Part shown: positions 10,316-18,646 of the stretch, one piece after another
Layout of the letters: every line of letters begins with the position of its first letter
How positions within the stretch are numbered: the stretch's first letter is position 1
Source: [Scytonema hofmanni] UTEX 2349
GTDB taxonomy: Bacteria; Cyanobacteriota; Cyanobacteriia; Cyanobacteriales; Nostocaceae
DNA: 64,000 bases
Reading direction: 5' to 3'
Assembly (NCBI RefSeq): GCF_000582685.1
Contig: NZ_KK073768.1
Span: forward strand, 254,893-318,892
Notes under the pieces: generated by a model
Told to the model about the DNA's origin: nothing
Databases searched by the model: none
What the model saw: the letters and a program-made list of their open reading frames with translations, nothing else
Program-made: the position numbers and the translations under genes

Positions 10316-10801
10316 ATGAATTATTGTGAAATTAATGAACGAATAAAACTACTGCGATTAAATCGTTCCTGGGTGTTTGTCAGTCGCCTAATTCGTTTTG
10401 CCATAGTGGGTTTTAGTGGTGTATTTGTAGACTTGGGAGGATTCTATTTTCTGCATACGTTATTAGGTTTAGCTTTAACTCCAAGTGCAATGCTTTCAAC
10501 AGAAGTGGCAATCATAAATAATTTTCTCTGGAATGATGTATGGACATTTGGTGATGTGTCTGATCCAGAACAGTTAGGCAATCAACGATTCCAACGTTTT
10601 TTGAAGTTCAATCTAATTTGCTTTTTTGGACTAATTTTGAATATTTTAATTGTTAATTTTTTGGTTTATAAGTTTGGGATGAATGAATATATGGCAAAAT
10701 TGGTAGCAATTATTTGTGTGACATTTTGGAATTTTGCCATCAATTTGAGGTTGAACTGGCAAGTCAAAAAGAAGGATGTAGGGGTAGGGTGTAGGGGGTA
10801 G
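10316..10801 (+). CDS. GtrA-like four-TM membrane protein
   Basis: A 161-residue protein with about four hydrophobic helices and the GtrA-family layout: an FAIVGFSGVFVDLGGFY-type first helix, a central NNFLWNDVWTFGD motif and a closing WNFAINLRLNW motif. GtrA/DPMS-like proteins are small membrane proteins tied to polyprenyl-phosphate-linked sugars, often as proposed flippases or partners of membrane glycosyltransferases. It lies 85 bp after the NRPS on the same strand, in a locus rich in glycosyltransferases, which suggests a link to lipopeptide or cell-surface glycosylation (inference). The last residues (DVGVGCRG) are encoded by an STRR heptamer run, so the original C-terminus may have been altered. 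The ribosome-binding site is weak. Confidence 0.85.
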   Translation: MNYCEINERIKLLRLNRSWVFVSRLIRFAIVGFSGVFVDLGGFYFLHTLLGLALTPSAMLSTEVAIINNFLWNDVWTFGDVSDPEQLGNQRFQRFLKFNLICFFGLILNILIVNFLVYKFGMNEYMAKLVAIICVTFWNFAINLRLNWQVKKKDVGVGCRG

Positions 10802-11090
10802 GGAAGACGGCATTGGTCGGGGCGAGGATGCCCGACCAATGCGTTCGTCCTTGAAGGACGGGGCTTGGACCCACTGGTTGTAGTTGCTCTTTCTCTCACC
10901 ACACCCCACACCCCGCCCCAACGGGGCTTGGTCACTTGGCGAAAATGCTTAGAATGCTTAACACATTTAATACAGTTGCATTTTCACTAGTTTAATTACT
11001 GGTAATAAAGTTTGATTCATGAAATCATTAAGTTTATACCTGTACAAACTTGTTTGCCAACGTACTATTTTTAACTCGTAGGAATGCTAT
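10802..11090. other. Intergenic region with palindromes and an IS200/IS605-like hairpin
   Basis: Contains a perfect 12-bp inverted repeat, GCATTGGTCGGG (10810-10821) and its complement (10831-10842), then a small hairpin around CGTCCTTGAAGGACG (10846-10860) followed by GGGGCTT..ACCCA. That last motif resembles the end at 37432-37460 of a decayed IS200/IS605 element, so this may be a solo IS end (inference). A CACACCCC run follows near 10900. The final 100 bp are AT-rich and probably hold the promoter of the amylase-like gene. Confidence 0.5.
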
Positions 11091-13109
11091 ATGCGCTATT
11101 TTGATGAATACTGTGAAGTACATCTAGACCCTAATACTGCACCCTATACTTGGGTGTTTAGAACTAACGAAAAAATCTATATCAGATTTGGTGTTCACTT
11201 ATCTAAACATCCAGATTTTGGGCAGATAGCTTATGAATTAAATGATGGACAAGGTTATTCGGATGTAGATCACATTACAGCAGAAAAAGAAAATGTAATA
11301 GACAATGGCTTCCAAATGTTCTCAGCTATCCTACCCCCTATCAGTAATGGGGGAGGATATCAGTACAGATTAGGTTATGTGGATACATTTGGTAATGAAC
11401 ATACAACAGAGCGATCGCATTTTTTGTTTGTCTGCGATGAAGCACCACGCTCAATGACTGAAATTCCCTCGGAGTTTCTGGGATACGTGAATCATCAGCC
11501 TTTATATGGACCAAAACCAAGGGTTGAAATGACATCTAGCCCCGATGATTGGGCTTCTCGTCTATTTTACTCCATCATCATTGATCGATTTGCTCGCAGT
11601 GCAGACAGCAATCGCGCTGGTATGAGTGCAGTCAAGTATGATCCCACTTCCCCACATGCAAGTCATGGAGGAACAATTCGGGGTGTAATTGAGCAGATAG
11701 ATTATTTAAAGTCATTAGGAATTCGAGCCATTATCCTCAGCCCGGTCTATGTCAATGCGGCTGACGGCTATCATGGCTATCATCCCATCCATCTATTGAT
11801 GGTAGATCCACGTCTGGGTACACTTATGTGTTTGCGTGATCTGGTGAAGACAGCTCATGAAGCTGATATTGCTGTCATTTTAGATGTTGTCAACAATCAT
11901 CTTGCAGATAGTATTAACTGGGAAGAGTATGGCGGTCCACCAGGAGGAGAATTTAAGTATGTGCAAGGTGATGATACTGCGGTAATGCCTTTTCCTATAG
12001 AAGCACGCAACACATCACTGTTCCACGGACCAGAATACACTGATATGGTAAATCAAAGACTCTTTGGTTTCCTGGAAGATTGGCGAACAGAAACCAGCTA
12101 CGTTCGGGAATTACTAATTCAACACCTGAAATACTGGATTGCAGAAACAGATATTGATGGCTTTCGTTACGATTCTGCTCGTCACGTTGGTCTTGATTTT
12201 TGGGAGCCTTGTGTGGAAGAGATATCAAGATATGCTAGCTATCTAGGGAAAAAAGAATTTCTACAGATAGCTGAACACGCTGGGAGTACTCACGATGAAG
12301 TAATTGAATATAATAGCGCCAAATTCACAAATTTGATCGATTACCCAACCTATTATGCCGTCAAACATTCGCTCAATGATGGCAATTGGCTAGGGGGTTT
12401 GGCAGATTATTTTTGTGGCTTTCTCGCACCATCACAACCATATCATGCGGGTTGGCGTCACAATATTATGTTCCTAGATAATCAAGATACAACTAGAATC
12501 TTGCATCAATTCTTGAGTCGTTTAGCAAACCTAGACGAGTCCAGAGTCAGGTTACACTTTGGACTGGCTTGTTTGATTTTAGGACCGCAAATACCTTCTA
12601 TTTATCAAGGAACAGAGCAAGAATTTTCTGGCGCTTTAGGGTTGCATCAAAAAGAGGATACAGGAGAGTGGATTGGACATGATTGCTACGTGCGAGAAGA
12701 TTTGTTTGAAAACCCTGCCTGTGTGTGGGAGTTTGGACCAATTAACCGCAAAACTTTTGAACCATATGAACAAAACCACCCGACTTTTTTACTGATTCGA
12801 CAACTTGCCGAAATTAGACGGCAAAATAAACTAATTCACAGTGGAAACCGCACCCTATTATGTTCTAGGAATCACGGACTCTGGTGTGTACTGATTCATG
12901 GTACACCTGATGAGCAACCACTGTTTGTGGCGATGAATTTGGGACTAACACCAGTATTTGAAGAAGCTTTCAAGATTCCTAATTGGTCTAGTGATTTTTC
13001 CGGTGTTGATATGCTGATTACTACTACGGGTGGAGTATTTCATCTTGTGGAAGGTGGTATTGGAATTAAACTTCCACCATTCACCTTTGTCTTAGGAAGG
13101 CTCTTGTGA
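11091..13109 (+). CDS. GH13 alpha-amylase family enzyme
   Basis: A 672-residue protein with an N-terminal beta-rich extension of about 150 residues, then a GH13 (beta/alpha)8 barrel. Visible conserved regions: YHGYHPIH; DVVNNH (region I); DGFRYDSARH with the nucleophile at Asp361 (region II); QIAEHAG with the acid/base at Glu395 (region III); and FLDNQD with Asp466 (region IV). The usual region IV is NHD, so His is replaced by Gln465; otherwise the catalytic triad is intact. Family members hydrolyse or transfer alpha-glucosyl units; the substrate cannot be read here. AGGA lies about 8 bp before the ATG. An intracellular amylase between an NRPS/GtrA pair and an exporter is unusual; it may act in sugar supply or tailoring, or be a bystander. 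Confidence 0.9.
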   Translation: MRYFDEYCEVHLDPNTAPYTWVFRTNEKIYIRFGVHLSKHPDFGQIAYELNDGQGYSDVDHITAEKENVIDNGFQMFSAILPPISNGGGYQYRLGYVDTFGNEHTTERSHFLFVCDEAPRSMTEIPSEFLGYVNHQPLYGPKPRVEMTSSPDDWASRLFYSIIIDRFARSADSNRAGMSAVKYDPTSPHASHGGTIRGVIEQIDYLKSLGIRAIILSPVYVNAADGYHGYHPIHLLMVDPRLGTLMCLRDLVKTAHEADIAVILDVVNNHLADSINWEEYGGPPGGEFKYVQGDDTAVMPFPIEARNTSLFHGPEYTDMVNQRLFGFLEDWRTETSYVRELLIQHLKYWIAETDIDGFRYDSARHVGLDFWEPCVEEISRYASYLGKKEFLQIAEHAGSTHDEVIEYNSAKFTNLIDYPTYYAVKHSLNDGNWLGGLADYFCGFLAPSQPYHAGWRHNIMFLDNQDTTRILHQFLSRLANLDESRVRLHFGLACLILGPQIPSIYQGTEQEFSGALGLHQKEDTGEWIGHDCYVREDLFENPACVWEFGPINRKTFEPYEQNHPTFLLIRQLAEIRRQNKLIHSGNRTLLCSRNHGLWCVLIHGTPDEQPLFVAMNLGLTPVFEEAFKIPNWSSDFSGVDMLITTTGGVFHLVEGGIGIKLPPFTFVLGRLL

Positions 13110-13142
13110 GCAGGGCAAGAAAAGCTAAGACCGTTAACCGAT

Positions 13143-13168
13143 TAGAGACGTTCCACGAAACGTCTCTA
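13143..13168. repeat. 'TAGAGACGTTCC' palindrome between convergent genes
   Basis: An inverted repeat, TAGAGACGTT..AACGTCTCTA with a short loop, lies 33 bp after the amylase stop and 16 bp before the stop of the convergent MFS gene. It belongs to a palindrome family seen at least eight more times in the window, and could act as a bidirectional 3' stem-loop. Confidence 0.7.
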
Positions 13169-13184
13169 CTTTGCTCTATTATCC

Positions 13185-14507
13185 CTACATGAGAGACACA
13201 TTATCTGTTGAAGATTCCTGATAATCAGGCAAATTATTTTCCAAATCGCGGATGGTAGGGTATTGGTATCCAATTATTGCTGTGATCAAGATAGAAAACC
13301 CAACGATGACAAATAGTAGTCCAATACCACGACCAGGACCAGAACCAATTAACTGTCCCACTAGTTCTTTAGACCAAGGTCCATCAAAAGTCATCAATGG
13401 CTCGAAAACACGATCAGCCAGAGGACCTGCAAAAATCGCCGCTAGCGGTACAGCAGACCCCGATATTGCACCCATCAATCCAAAAACTCTTCCTTGTACA
13501 TTTTCGGCAACTTTTGTCTGGAAGATAACTTGTACACTCCCATTGATGAAGGGTGCGATCGTGAAGAAAAATAAAGTAGCAATAGCCATTTGGACGATAG
13601 AGGGGCGAAAACCAGCCAAAGCAATCGACATCCCACTCAAGGACATCGCAATGAGAATTGGGCTAATTAAGTTCTGCCAACTATGCTTCCAAGTACTCAT
13701 CACTATACCCCCCAAGAGCATACCAATACCCGTAATAAAGGCGATTTTTCCCAAGCCAGCTGCATTGGTCACAGAAAGAATCAGAGGATAGACTAATACA
13801 CTCACGAACCCAACCAAGAATTGGTAAATAGTAAAGAGAATCAGAAAGCTTGGTAGTCCAGGACGCTCTATTAGATAAGTCCAACCGTAGAGTATTTCTT
13901 GCCAAAGTGAGGAAGGTTGAACGTCCTCATCAACATTAGCAGTTTGACTAATCTCACCAAATCGCACCAACAGAAGGGGAACAAGGGCAATCAGTAACGT
14001 TGACAAGTCTATCAGGAGAATGCCTTTCACCTCAACAATATCTAACAGAGTACCCGCTATTAAAGGTGAAAGGATTTGCTGAATAGCAATGGCTAGTTGA
14101 ACCATACCACTGACCCGTGGTAAATCCTCTTGCGGTACTAAAGAGGTAATGGAAGCCTTATAAGCAGGTGCATGGAAAGCACCGATAATAGAAGTAAAGA
14201 TATTTCTCAGGTAGATGTGCCAAATTTCTATTTGACCAGTGGTTACTAGCACTATCAAACTTACGGTAGACAGTCCTATACAAATCTGACTAATAATCAT
14301 TGTCCAGCGACGATCCCAACGGTCTACCAATGTTCCTGCGATAGGCGACATGACAATCAATGGAACTGTAGAAGTCAGTATGAGGAAGGCGAATTGGGTA
14401 GCGGAGCCAGTTTGCTTAAACACAGATATATCTAAAGCAAACCCGGTCATCGAGACACCTATTAGAGATATTAGTTGTCCCAACCAAATAAAACTGAAAA
14501 TACGCAT
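13185..14507 (-). CDS. MFS transporter (DHA3/EntS-like exporter)
   Basis: A 440-residue protein with about 12 hydrophobic helices and the major facilitator signature between helices 2 and 3 (GTLVDRWDRRW). The closest family in character is MFS_3/DHA3, which includes enterobactin and macrolide exporters. Such proton-driven efflux proteins often accompany cyanobacterial NRPS loci, so export of the lipopeptide or self-protection is a reasonable inference. It is convergent with the amylase gene, stands alone, and is preceded by about 645 bp of repeat-rich DNA. The ATG at 14507 leads straight into the first membrane helix. Confidence 0.9.
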   Translation of the reverse strand: MRIFSFIWLGQLISLIGVSMTGFALDISVFKQTGSATQFAFLILTSTVPLIVMSPIAGTLVDRWDRRWTMIISQICIGLSTVSLIVLVTTGQIEIWHIYLRNIFTSIIGAFHAPAYKASITSLVPQEDLPRVSGMVQLAIAIQQILSPLIAGTLLDIVEVKGILLIDLSTLLIALVPLLLVRFGEISQTANVDEDVQPSSLWQEILYGWTYLIERPGLPSFLILFTIYQFLVGFVSVLVYPLILSVTNAAGLGKIAFITGIGMLLGGIVMSTWKHSWQNLISPILIAMSLSGMSIALAGFRPSIVQMAIATLFFFTIAPFINGSVQVIFQTKVAENVQGRVFGLMGAISGSAVPLAAIFAGPLADRVFEPLMTFDGPWSKELVGQLIGSGPGRGIGLLFVIVGFSILITAIIGYQYPTIRDLENNLPDYQESSTDNVSLM

Positions 14508-14644
14508 TTATTTGTATAAATTTATAAATTAGACATCTTTTCTGTATTAATTATATTAATATTTGATCAACAATACATAATATTACTACTTAATTTAATT
14601 AGATGCATGTCACTAAACTGAATATAACTGATACCAATTATTTG

Positions 14645-14766
14645 TGAAGCTGCATAGAATTTGACCCCACCCCGCGAAGCCCCTCCCCGCAAGCTCTTAG
14701 GGGAAAATCCGGTTCCCTAAGAGCTTGCGGGGAGGGTTAGGGTGGGGTTCTTTCTATGCGTCTTCA
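14645..14766. repeat. Long imperfect palindrome (about 122 bp)
   Basis: The arms match from the outside in: TGAAGCTGCATAGAA (14645-14659) against TTCTATGCGTCTTCA (14752-14766); then a CCCCACCC..GGGTGGGG segment; then CTCCCCGCAAGCTCTTAGGG against CCCTAAGAGCTTGCGGGGAG around a short loop near 14708. The structure would fold into a very stable hairpin. It resembles non-autonomous cyanobacterial repeats rather than a simple terminator. Confidence 0.8.
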
Positions 14767-14774
14767 TATTAAAT

Positions 14775-14865
14775 AGGACTTACGCAAGATGACCAAAAAA
14801 CGAACCGCAGAGGACGCAGAGAACACAGAGGAATAAGAGTTTGAGAGAGTTTTTGCGTAAGTCCT
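14775..14865. mobile_element. Short MITE with AGGACTTACGCAA terminal inverted repeats
   Basis: Begins AGGACTTACGCAA (14775-14787) and ends TTGCGTAAGTCCT (14853-14865), a perfect 13-bp inverted repeat around an unrelated A-rich core. A 183-bp relative with the same ends lies at 26828-27010, and a single end at 60890. TTAAAT occurs on both sides but is not cleanly adjacent to the right end, so the target duplication is uncertain. Confidence 0.85.
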
Positions 14866-15153
14866 GTTAAATATGAGTAACTTACAAGGATGAAGTGAGC
14901 GTATCGCCCATGAAAGACAACTTTGTGATATAGAACACAATTGTACCCTGTGTTCAGGTGAAGTAAATATAGGAAAAAGTTATGGAAATCCTCCAAAATA
15001 GAAAAATTTATGCAGTCTACAAATAAATTGATTTTATAGTATTCTAACAAAGACAAGGACAACTTTTATTAGTGTTGCTCATCGCCCTAGTTTCAAGAAA
15101 TATTATCAGGTCATTCTCAATTTTTAATTATTCAAAATAGCGGGGTATTTTTT

Positions 15154-16356
15154 ATGGGTCGTGTAATATTCATGAATGTTTCAGCAGCTGGACACGTCAT
15201 CCCTACCTTGGGGTTGATGGCTGAGTTAATCAACAGAGGTGAAGAAGTAATTTACTATGAAGTTCCCACTTTTCAGCAGGAAATCGAGAGTTTTGGAGCC
15301 TCCTTTCGTTGCTATCCCCCAATAAACCCTGAGACAGCACCACCATCTGAGAATGAAATGTCATTGGTGCCTTCTCTAACTTGGTGCGCTCATCAGATGC
15401 TCCCAGCACTTTTAGAATCAGTGCGTGCAGAAAAACCAGATTACATCATTCATGACTCCCTCTGTCTTTGGGGAAGATTAGTGGCACAATTACTGAATAT
15501 TCCCGCTGTTAATTCCATTGCTACAGCTGCTTTTACTACCCAAACTTTCTATGAATGTCCTTGGCTAAGGAAGAAGCTACCACGATTTTTAAAAGAGGCG
15601 ACTGTTGGGATGAAACACTATCGTCAATATCAAAGAGAACTACGAGCAACTTATGGTGTACCTCCAATAAAATTTGTGGATACATTTACTAATATTGAAC
15701 CCCTCAATATTTGTTATTTACCTCCAGAACTCCAACCTTATAGTGATAAATTTGACGAGCGTTTCCATTTTGTTGGACCTTGTAATCCGGTGCGGGCAAT
15801 GGAATATGATTTTCCAATGGAGGAATTGCAAAAAGACAAGTTAATCTTGATTTCATTTGGCAACATTCATGACCCTGGTTTGCCATTTTATCGCAGTTGT
15901 ATTGATGCTTTTGGTAACACAGATGCTCAGGTGATAATGGTATTAAGTCCGGTTATGGATGTCACCCTTTTAGGAGATATTCCTAACAACTTTATCATTC
16001 GACCTACAGGTACTGTTCCCCAATTAAAAATATTAGAGCGTGCTAGTTTATTCATTATGCACGGAGCAGGTGGCGGAACACGGGAAGCTGTTTGGTATTC
16101 AGTACCAATGATTGCAGTACCACAAACTTATGAGCAAGAAATAATTTCCCGCCGTATTGAGGAGCAGGGTGCAGGAATTATGATGATGTTAGAAGATGTA
16201 ACTGTGGAAAATTTGCAACAGACAGCACAGCGAATTTTTGATGATAGTTCTTTTCGAGTCAATAGTGGTCGTTTGGGTGATGCTTGTCGTGCGGCTGGTG
16301 GAGTCAAACGTGCAGTGGATGAAATTTGGCGATACACCAAATTGCGTTTTTATTGA
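15154..16356 (+). CDS. GT1-family (MGT-like) UDP-dependent glycosyltransferase
   Basis: A 400-residue two-domain GT-B glycosyltransferase. The N-terminus has the acceptor-domain signature (FMNVSAAGHVIPTLGL). The C-terminal donor domain shows the macrolide/flavonoid glycosyltransferase block starting at His303 (HGAGGGTREAVWYSVPMI, then P..YEQE). This family transfers a sugar from an NDP-sugar to small molecules, typically antibiotics or lipids. In this locus it is a good candidate for glycosylating the lipopeptide (inference). GGGG lies about 8 bp before the ATG. A GTAGAGACGTTCC palindrome follows 6 bp after the stop. Donor and acceptor cannot be read from sequence. Confidence 0.92.
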   Translation: MGRVIFMNVSAAGHVIPTLGLMAELINRGEEVIYYEVPTFQQEIESFGASFRCYPPINPETAPPSENEMSLVPSLTWCAHQMLPALLESVRAEKPDYIIHDSLCLWGRLVAQLLNIPAVNSIATAAFTTQTFYECPWLRKKLPRFLKEATVGMKHYRQYQRELRATYGVPPIKFVDTFTNIEPLNICYLPPELQPYSDKFDERFHFVGPCNPVRAMEYDFPMEELQKDKLILISFGNIHDPGLPFYRSCIDAFGNTDAQVIMVLSPVMDVTLLGDIPNNFIIRPTGTVPQLKILERASLFIMHGAGGGTREAVWYSVPMIAVPQTYEQEIISRRIEEQGAGIMMMLEDVTVENLQQTAQRIFDDSSFRVNSGRLGDACRAAGGVKRAVDEIWRYTKLRFY

Positions 16357-16362
16357 ATACAC

Positions 16363-16391
16363 GTAGAGACGTTCCACCGGAACGTCTTTAC
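16363..16391. repeat. 'GTAGAGACGTTCC' palindrome after the GT1 gene
   Basis: GTAGAGACGTTCC..GGAACGTCTTTAC forms a 29-bp near-perfect hairpin a few bases after the GT1 stop codon. Its position suggests a 3' stem-loop. Confidence 0.75.
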
Positions 16392-16495
16392 AGGGTTTTG
16401 GGTTTTATGCATGTACCTCCTAAGGAGTGAAATATGCTGTATGTTACTCCCTGTTCGATGTAAAATTACCTTTAACTGCCTAAAGATTAAAGGCA

Positions 16496-17359
16496 TTAAA
16501 CCCCTGCAAAATTCTTAAGAGTTTGCCAAATAAGACCAGGTACCTGTAATATCAATCGTCTTCCAGGTGGTGTAAAATATTCTTTAAAATTAGTTTTCCA
16601 CCAGAAGTTTATAGAAATATTTAGCTGGTCGAGAGAGTAAACTTGGTGCCACCAAAAAGCTGGAATAAAAAGCATTTCACCTGGTTCAAGCAGACACTCC
16701 ATGTATTTTGCTTTTTGAAATCTAGGAAATTGATCAATGTCAAGTTGGTCAATATTTAATTGACTCATGTGTGGTATTTTTGAATGTGCGGGAAAAGGAT
16801 ATAGTAGAGAAGTTTGTTTGGGTTCAAACAGCAAAACTCGCTTTCGACCACGCAACTGAGATAACAAGTTTTCTGACATATCGTAATGTAATTGTGAGAC
16901 ATTACCGCCAGTACCTATCCACAGATTTGTAACAATGAATAATTTTTTATCAATGTAATCTGGAACTTCAATATCTGGAATCAGTTCGGGAAAGCTGATT
17001 TTAATTGGACTTTGCTGGAGATAATAGTATTCGTCTGTTGTTTTTTCCTGAAAAATCCAATCTGTGAAGTCAGTAAACTTCATTTTTTTACTAACCATAC
17101 TAAACTGGGCTTTTGGATCAAAATCGAATATTTGTTTTTTGGAAAAGTTGACATTAATTTCTTTATTACCTACAACATTGTTTAAATAATCAACTGACCA
17201 TAAAGAATATGCTTTCCAATCATTTATTTTCCCAGTAATAATCACTGGTTTTCTAGAAGAGAAAATTTTTTGTTTAAACTCATCTAATGTAGGTTTATGA
17301 ATACGCTCAATTTGATTTACTGATGTTTGGTTAAATTTATTTTGTGCAGTGATATTCAT
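16496..17359 (-). CDS. JmjC/cupin-8 (FIH-like) Fe(II)/2-oxoglutarate oxygenase
   Basis: A 287-residue cupin-8 protein. The jelly-roll core carries the Fe(II) triad as HYD (His158, Asp160) and WWHQV (His238), preceded by the typical KPVIITG entry strand and the LRGRKRVLLFEP strand that usually supports 2-oxoglutarate. Relatives hydroxylate protein or peptide side chains. It is the last gene of the minus-strand group NRPS - MbtH - GT32 - cupin, separated from GT32 by 223 bp. Hydroxylation of an amino acid or of the acyl chain of the lipopeptide is possible (inference). A clear AAGGA lies about 8 bp before the ATG. Confidence 0.88.
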   Translation of the reverse strand: MNITAQNKFNQTSVNQIERIHKPTLDEFKQKIFSSRKPVIITGKINDWKAYSLWSVDYLNNVVGNKEINVNFSKKQIFDFDPKAQFSMVSKKMKFTDFTDWIFQEKTTDEYYYLQQSPIKISFPELIPDIEVPDYIDKKLFIVTNLWIGTGGNVSQLHYDMSENLLSQLRGRKRVLLFEPKQTSLLYPFPAHSKIPHMSQLNIDQLDIDQFPRFQKAKYMECLLEPGEMLFIPAFWWHQVYSLDQLNISINFWWKTNFKEYFTPPGRRLILQVPGLIWQTLKNFAGV

Positions 17360-17582
17360 AACTTTTTCCTTACGATTAAAATTTACTTTTCAGTGGATTA
17401 AGGAGAGAATGATGATTACAGGCGATTTTATTGGATGATTTAGCTTCCATTTCTCAAATTTGTGGTCTTGATAATGTCTCAAGCTCTACTAATTTCCTAC
17501 GGTTTTCATCTGACCAAAGATTCCATATTTTTAATTGTTTTTTGAAGCAATATTCGTTTTGATAAAAGTCCACAATAAATAA

Positions 17583-18320
17583 TTACACTTTACCTTTTAC
17601 CAAAGAGCGAAAGAACCAGTATGGTTCTATAACTATACCGAATAAAACTCTAGTTATCTGGTGTTTCATAGGCAACCAAGAAGTAGTCATGTGATGTATG
17701 GTATAAGTCTCTGAGGTAGGCTGACTTTTGAATATTTTACCGTTAAGTTCCATTGGGGCACCCGGTTCAAAAATGTATCCTGGACACACACGAACTGTGG
17801 AATTTTTATGGAATTGACCTGCTACTACGCAATCATTTAACATGATAGGTCCGGTGCTGTAGCCCACATAAAAGGGCATAGTTTTATTGTCTGAATTATC
17901 TTGACGTTTTTCTAATTCTTCAAATACTGTCAACCAAAGGGGATGTCTGGGAATACTACCCATAATCGCATTGCTGAACCCCACCAATTTTGATAACACC
18001 AGTTCAAAATCTGCTAATAAATCATCAATTGGTTTGAGGCATTCAACATCCATATCAATATAAAATCCTCCGTAGTGATAGAGGATGAAATAACGTATGG
18101 CATCACGACGTTGAATATCATGGGGATAACCATCAAATATGGGCATAAACCAGGAATAATTTTCTTCCATAAATTTCCTAGCTTTAGCTTCATCCCAAAA
18201 TTGGTGTTCCCAATTAGGATGATTTTGCAAAACTGTTTGATGATAAAGACGATATTTTTTTGGTACTGCTGCTTCTCCCTGAAAAAAAATCTGATGGATG
18301 ATTTTGGGAATTTTATTCAT
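17583..18320 (-). CDS. GT32-family glycosyltransferase (mannosyltransferase-like)
   Basis: A 245-residue protein with GT32 (OCH1/capsular) features: start KIPKIIHQIFFQG; W-x-F-WDEAKA; R-R-DAIRYFILYHYGGFYID; and the nucleotide-sugar/metal-binding DXD motif as Asp89-Met-Asp91. GT32 members mostly transfer mannose or related hexoses with an alpha linkage from an NDP-sugar. It lies 64 bp after MbtH in the same minus-strand group as the Thr-Thr NRPS, so it is probably a lipopeptide-decorating enzyme. Mannose is the sugar reported on hassallidin A, which fits. Donor and acceptor are not proven by the sequence. Confidence 0.9.
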   Translation of the reverse strand: MNKIPKIIHQIFFQGEAAVPKKYRLYHQTVLQNHPNWEHQFWDEAKARKFMEENYSWFMPIFDGYPHDIQRRDAIRYFILYHYGGFYIDMDVECLKPIDDLLADFELVLSKLVGFSNAIMGSIPRHPLWLTVFEELEKRQDNSDNKTMPFYVGYSTGPIMLNDCVVAGQFHKNSTVRVCPGYIFEPGAPMELNGKIFKSQPTSETYTIHHMTTSWLPMKHQITRVLFGIVIEPYWFFRSLVKGKV

Positions 18321-18384
18321 AGATTTAGTTGGGTAATTGGGAATAGGTAATTGCTAATTAGTCTATTCCCTTATTAGTAGTTGT

Positions 18385-18606
18385 TTAGTTTGATGATTCT
18401 TGCATTGCTTGACGTAAACTTAAAGGACGCATATCCGTCCAGACTTCTTCGATATAGGCTAAACATTCAGTTTTAGAGCCTTCTTTGCCTACAGCTTTCC
18501 ATCCTAATGGTAATTCTTGTTTCCATTTGGGCCAAATTGAATATTGTTCTTCGTGATTGACCACTACAAGATAAATAGTTTCGTCGTTTTGTTCGTTGTT
18601 AGTCAT
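18385..18606 (-). CDS. MbtH-like NRPS accessory protein
   Basis: A 73-residue protein with the full MbtH-family pattern: VVVNHEEQYSIWP, then LPLGW, then CLAYIEEVWTDMRPLSLR. The conserved Asn, Glu, Ser, Trp and Pro residues are all present. MbtH proteins bind adenylation domains and aid their folding or activity. The gene lies 40 bp after the minus-strand NRPS, so it is almost certainly co-transcribed, and may serve all three synthetases here. A strong AAGGAG lies upstream of the ATG. Size is normal for the family. Confidence 0.97.
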   Translation of the reverse strand: MTNNEQNDETIYLVVVNHEEQYSIWPKWKQELPLGWKAVGKEGSKTECLAYIEEVWTDMRPLSLRQAMQESSN

Positions 18607-18646
18607 GGTTTTTTAGTCTCCTTTAGGTTTTTCCAATTTGGAATTT

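Larger units (their letters stand above)
14508..15153. other. 646-bp divergent intergenic region, repeat-rich
   Basis: Lies between the divergent MFS and GT1 genes. It is AT-rich near both starts and contains a long imperfect palindrome (14645-14766) and a 91-bp MITE (14775-14865), listed separately. No protein of recognisable family is encoded; a reading frame on the minus strand around 14769-15062 runs through the MITE and looks spurious. Promoters for both genes presumably lie in the AT-rich flanks. Confidence 0.6.

Noticed and set aside
10843..10935. Complete IS200/IS605 element after the GtrA-like gene
   Set aside because: Only one hairpin end-like motif is seen; no transposase or second end.
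13252..13791. Plus-strand 179-codon frame opposite the MFS gene
   Set aside because: A shadow of the hydrophobic transporter sequence; the peptide is low-complexity and lacks a ribosome-binding site.
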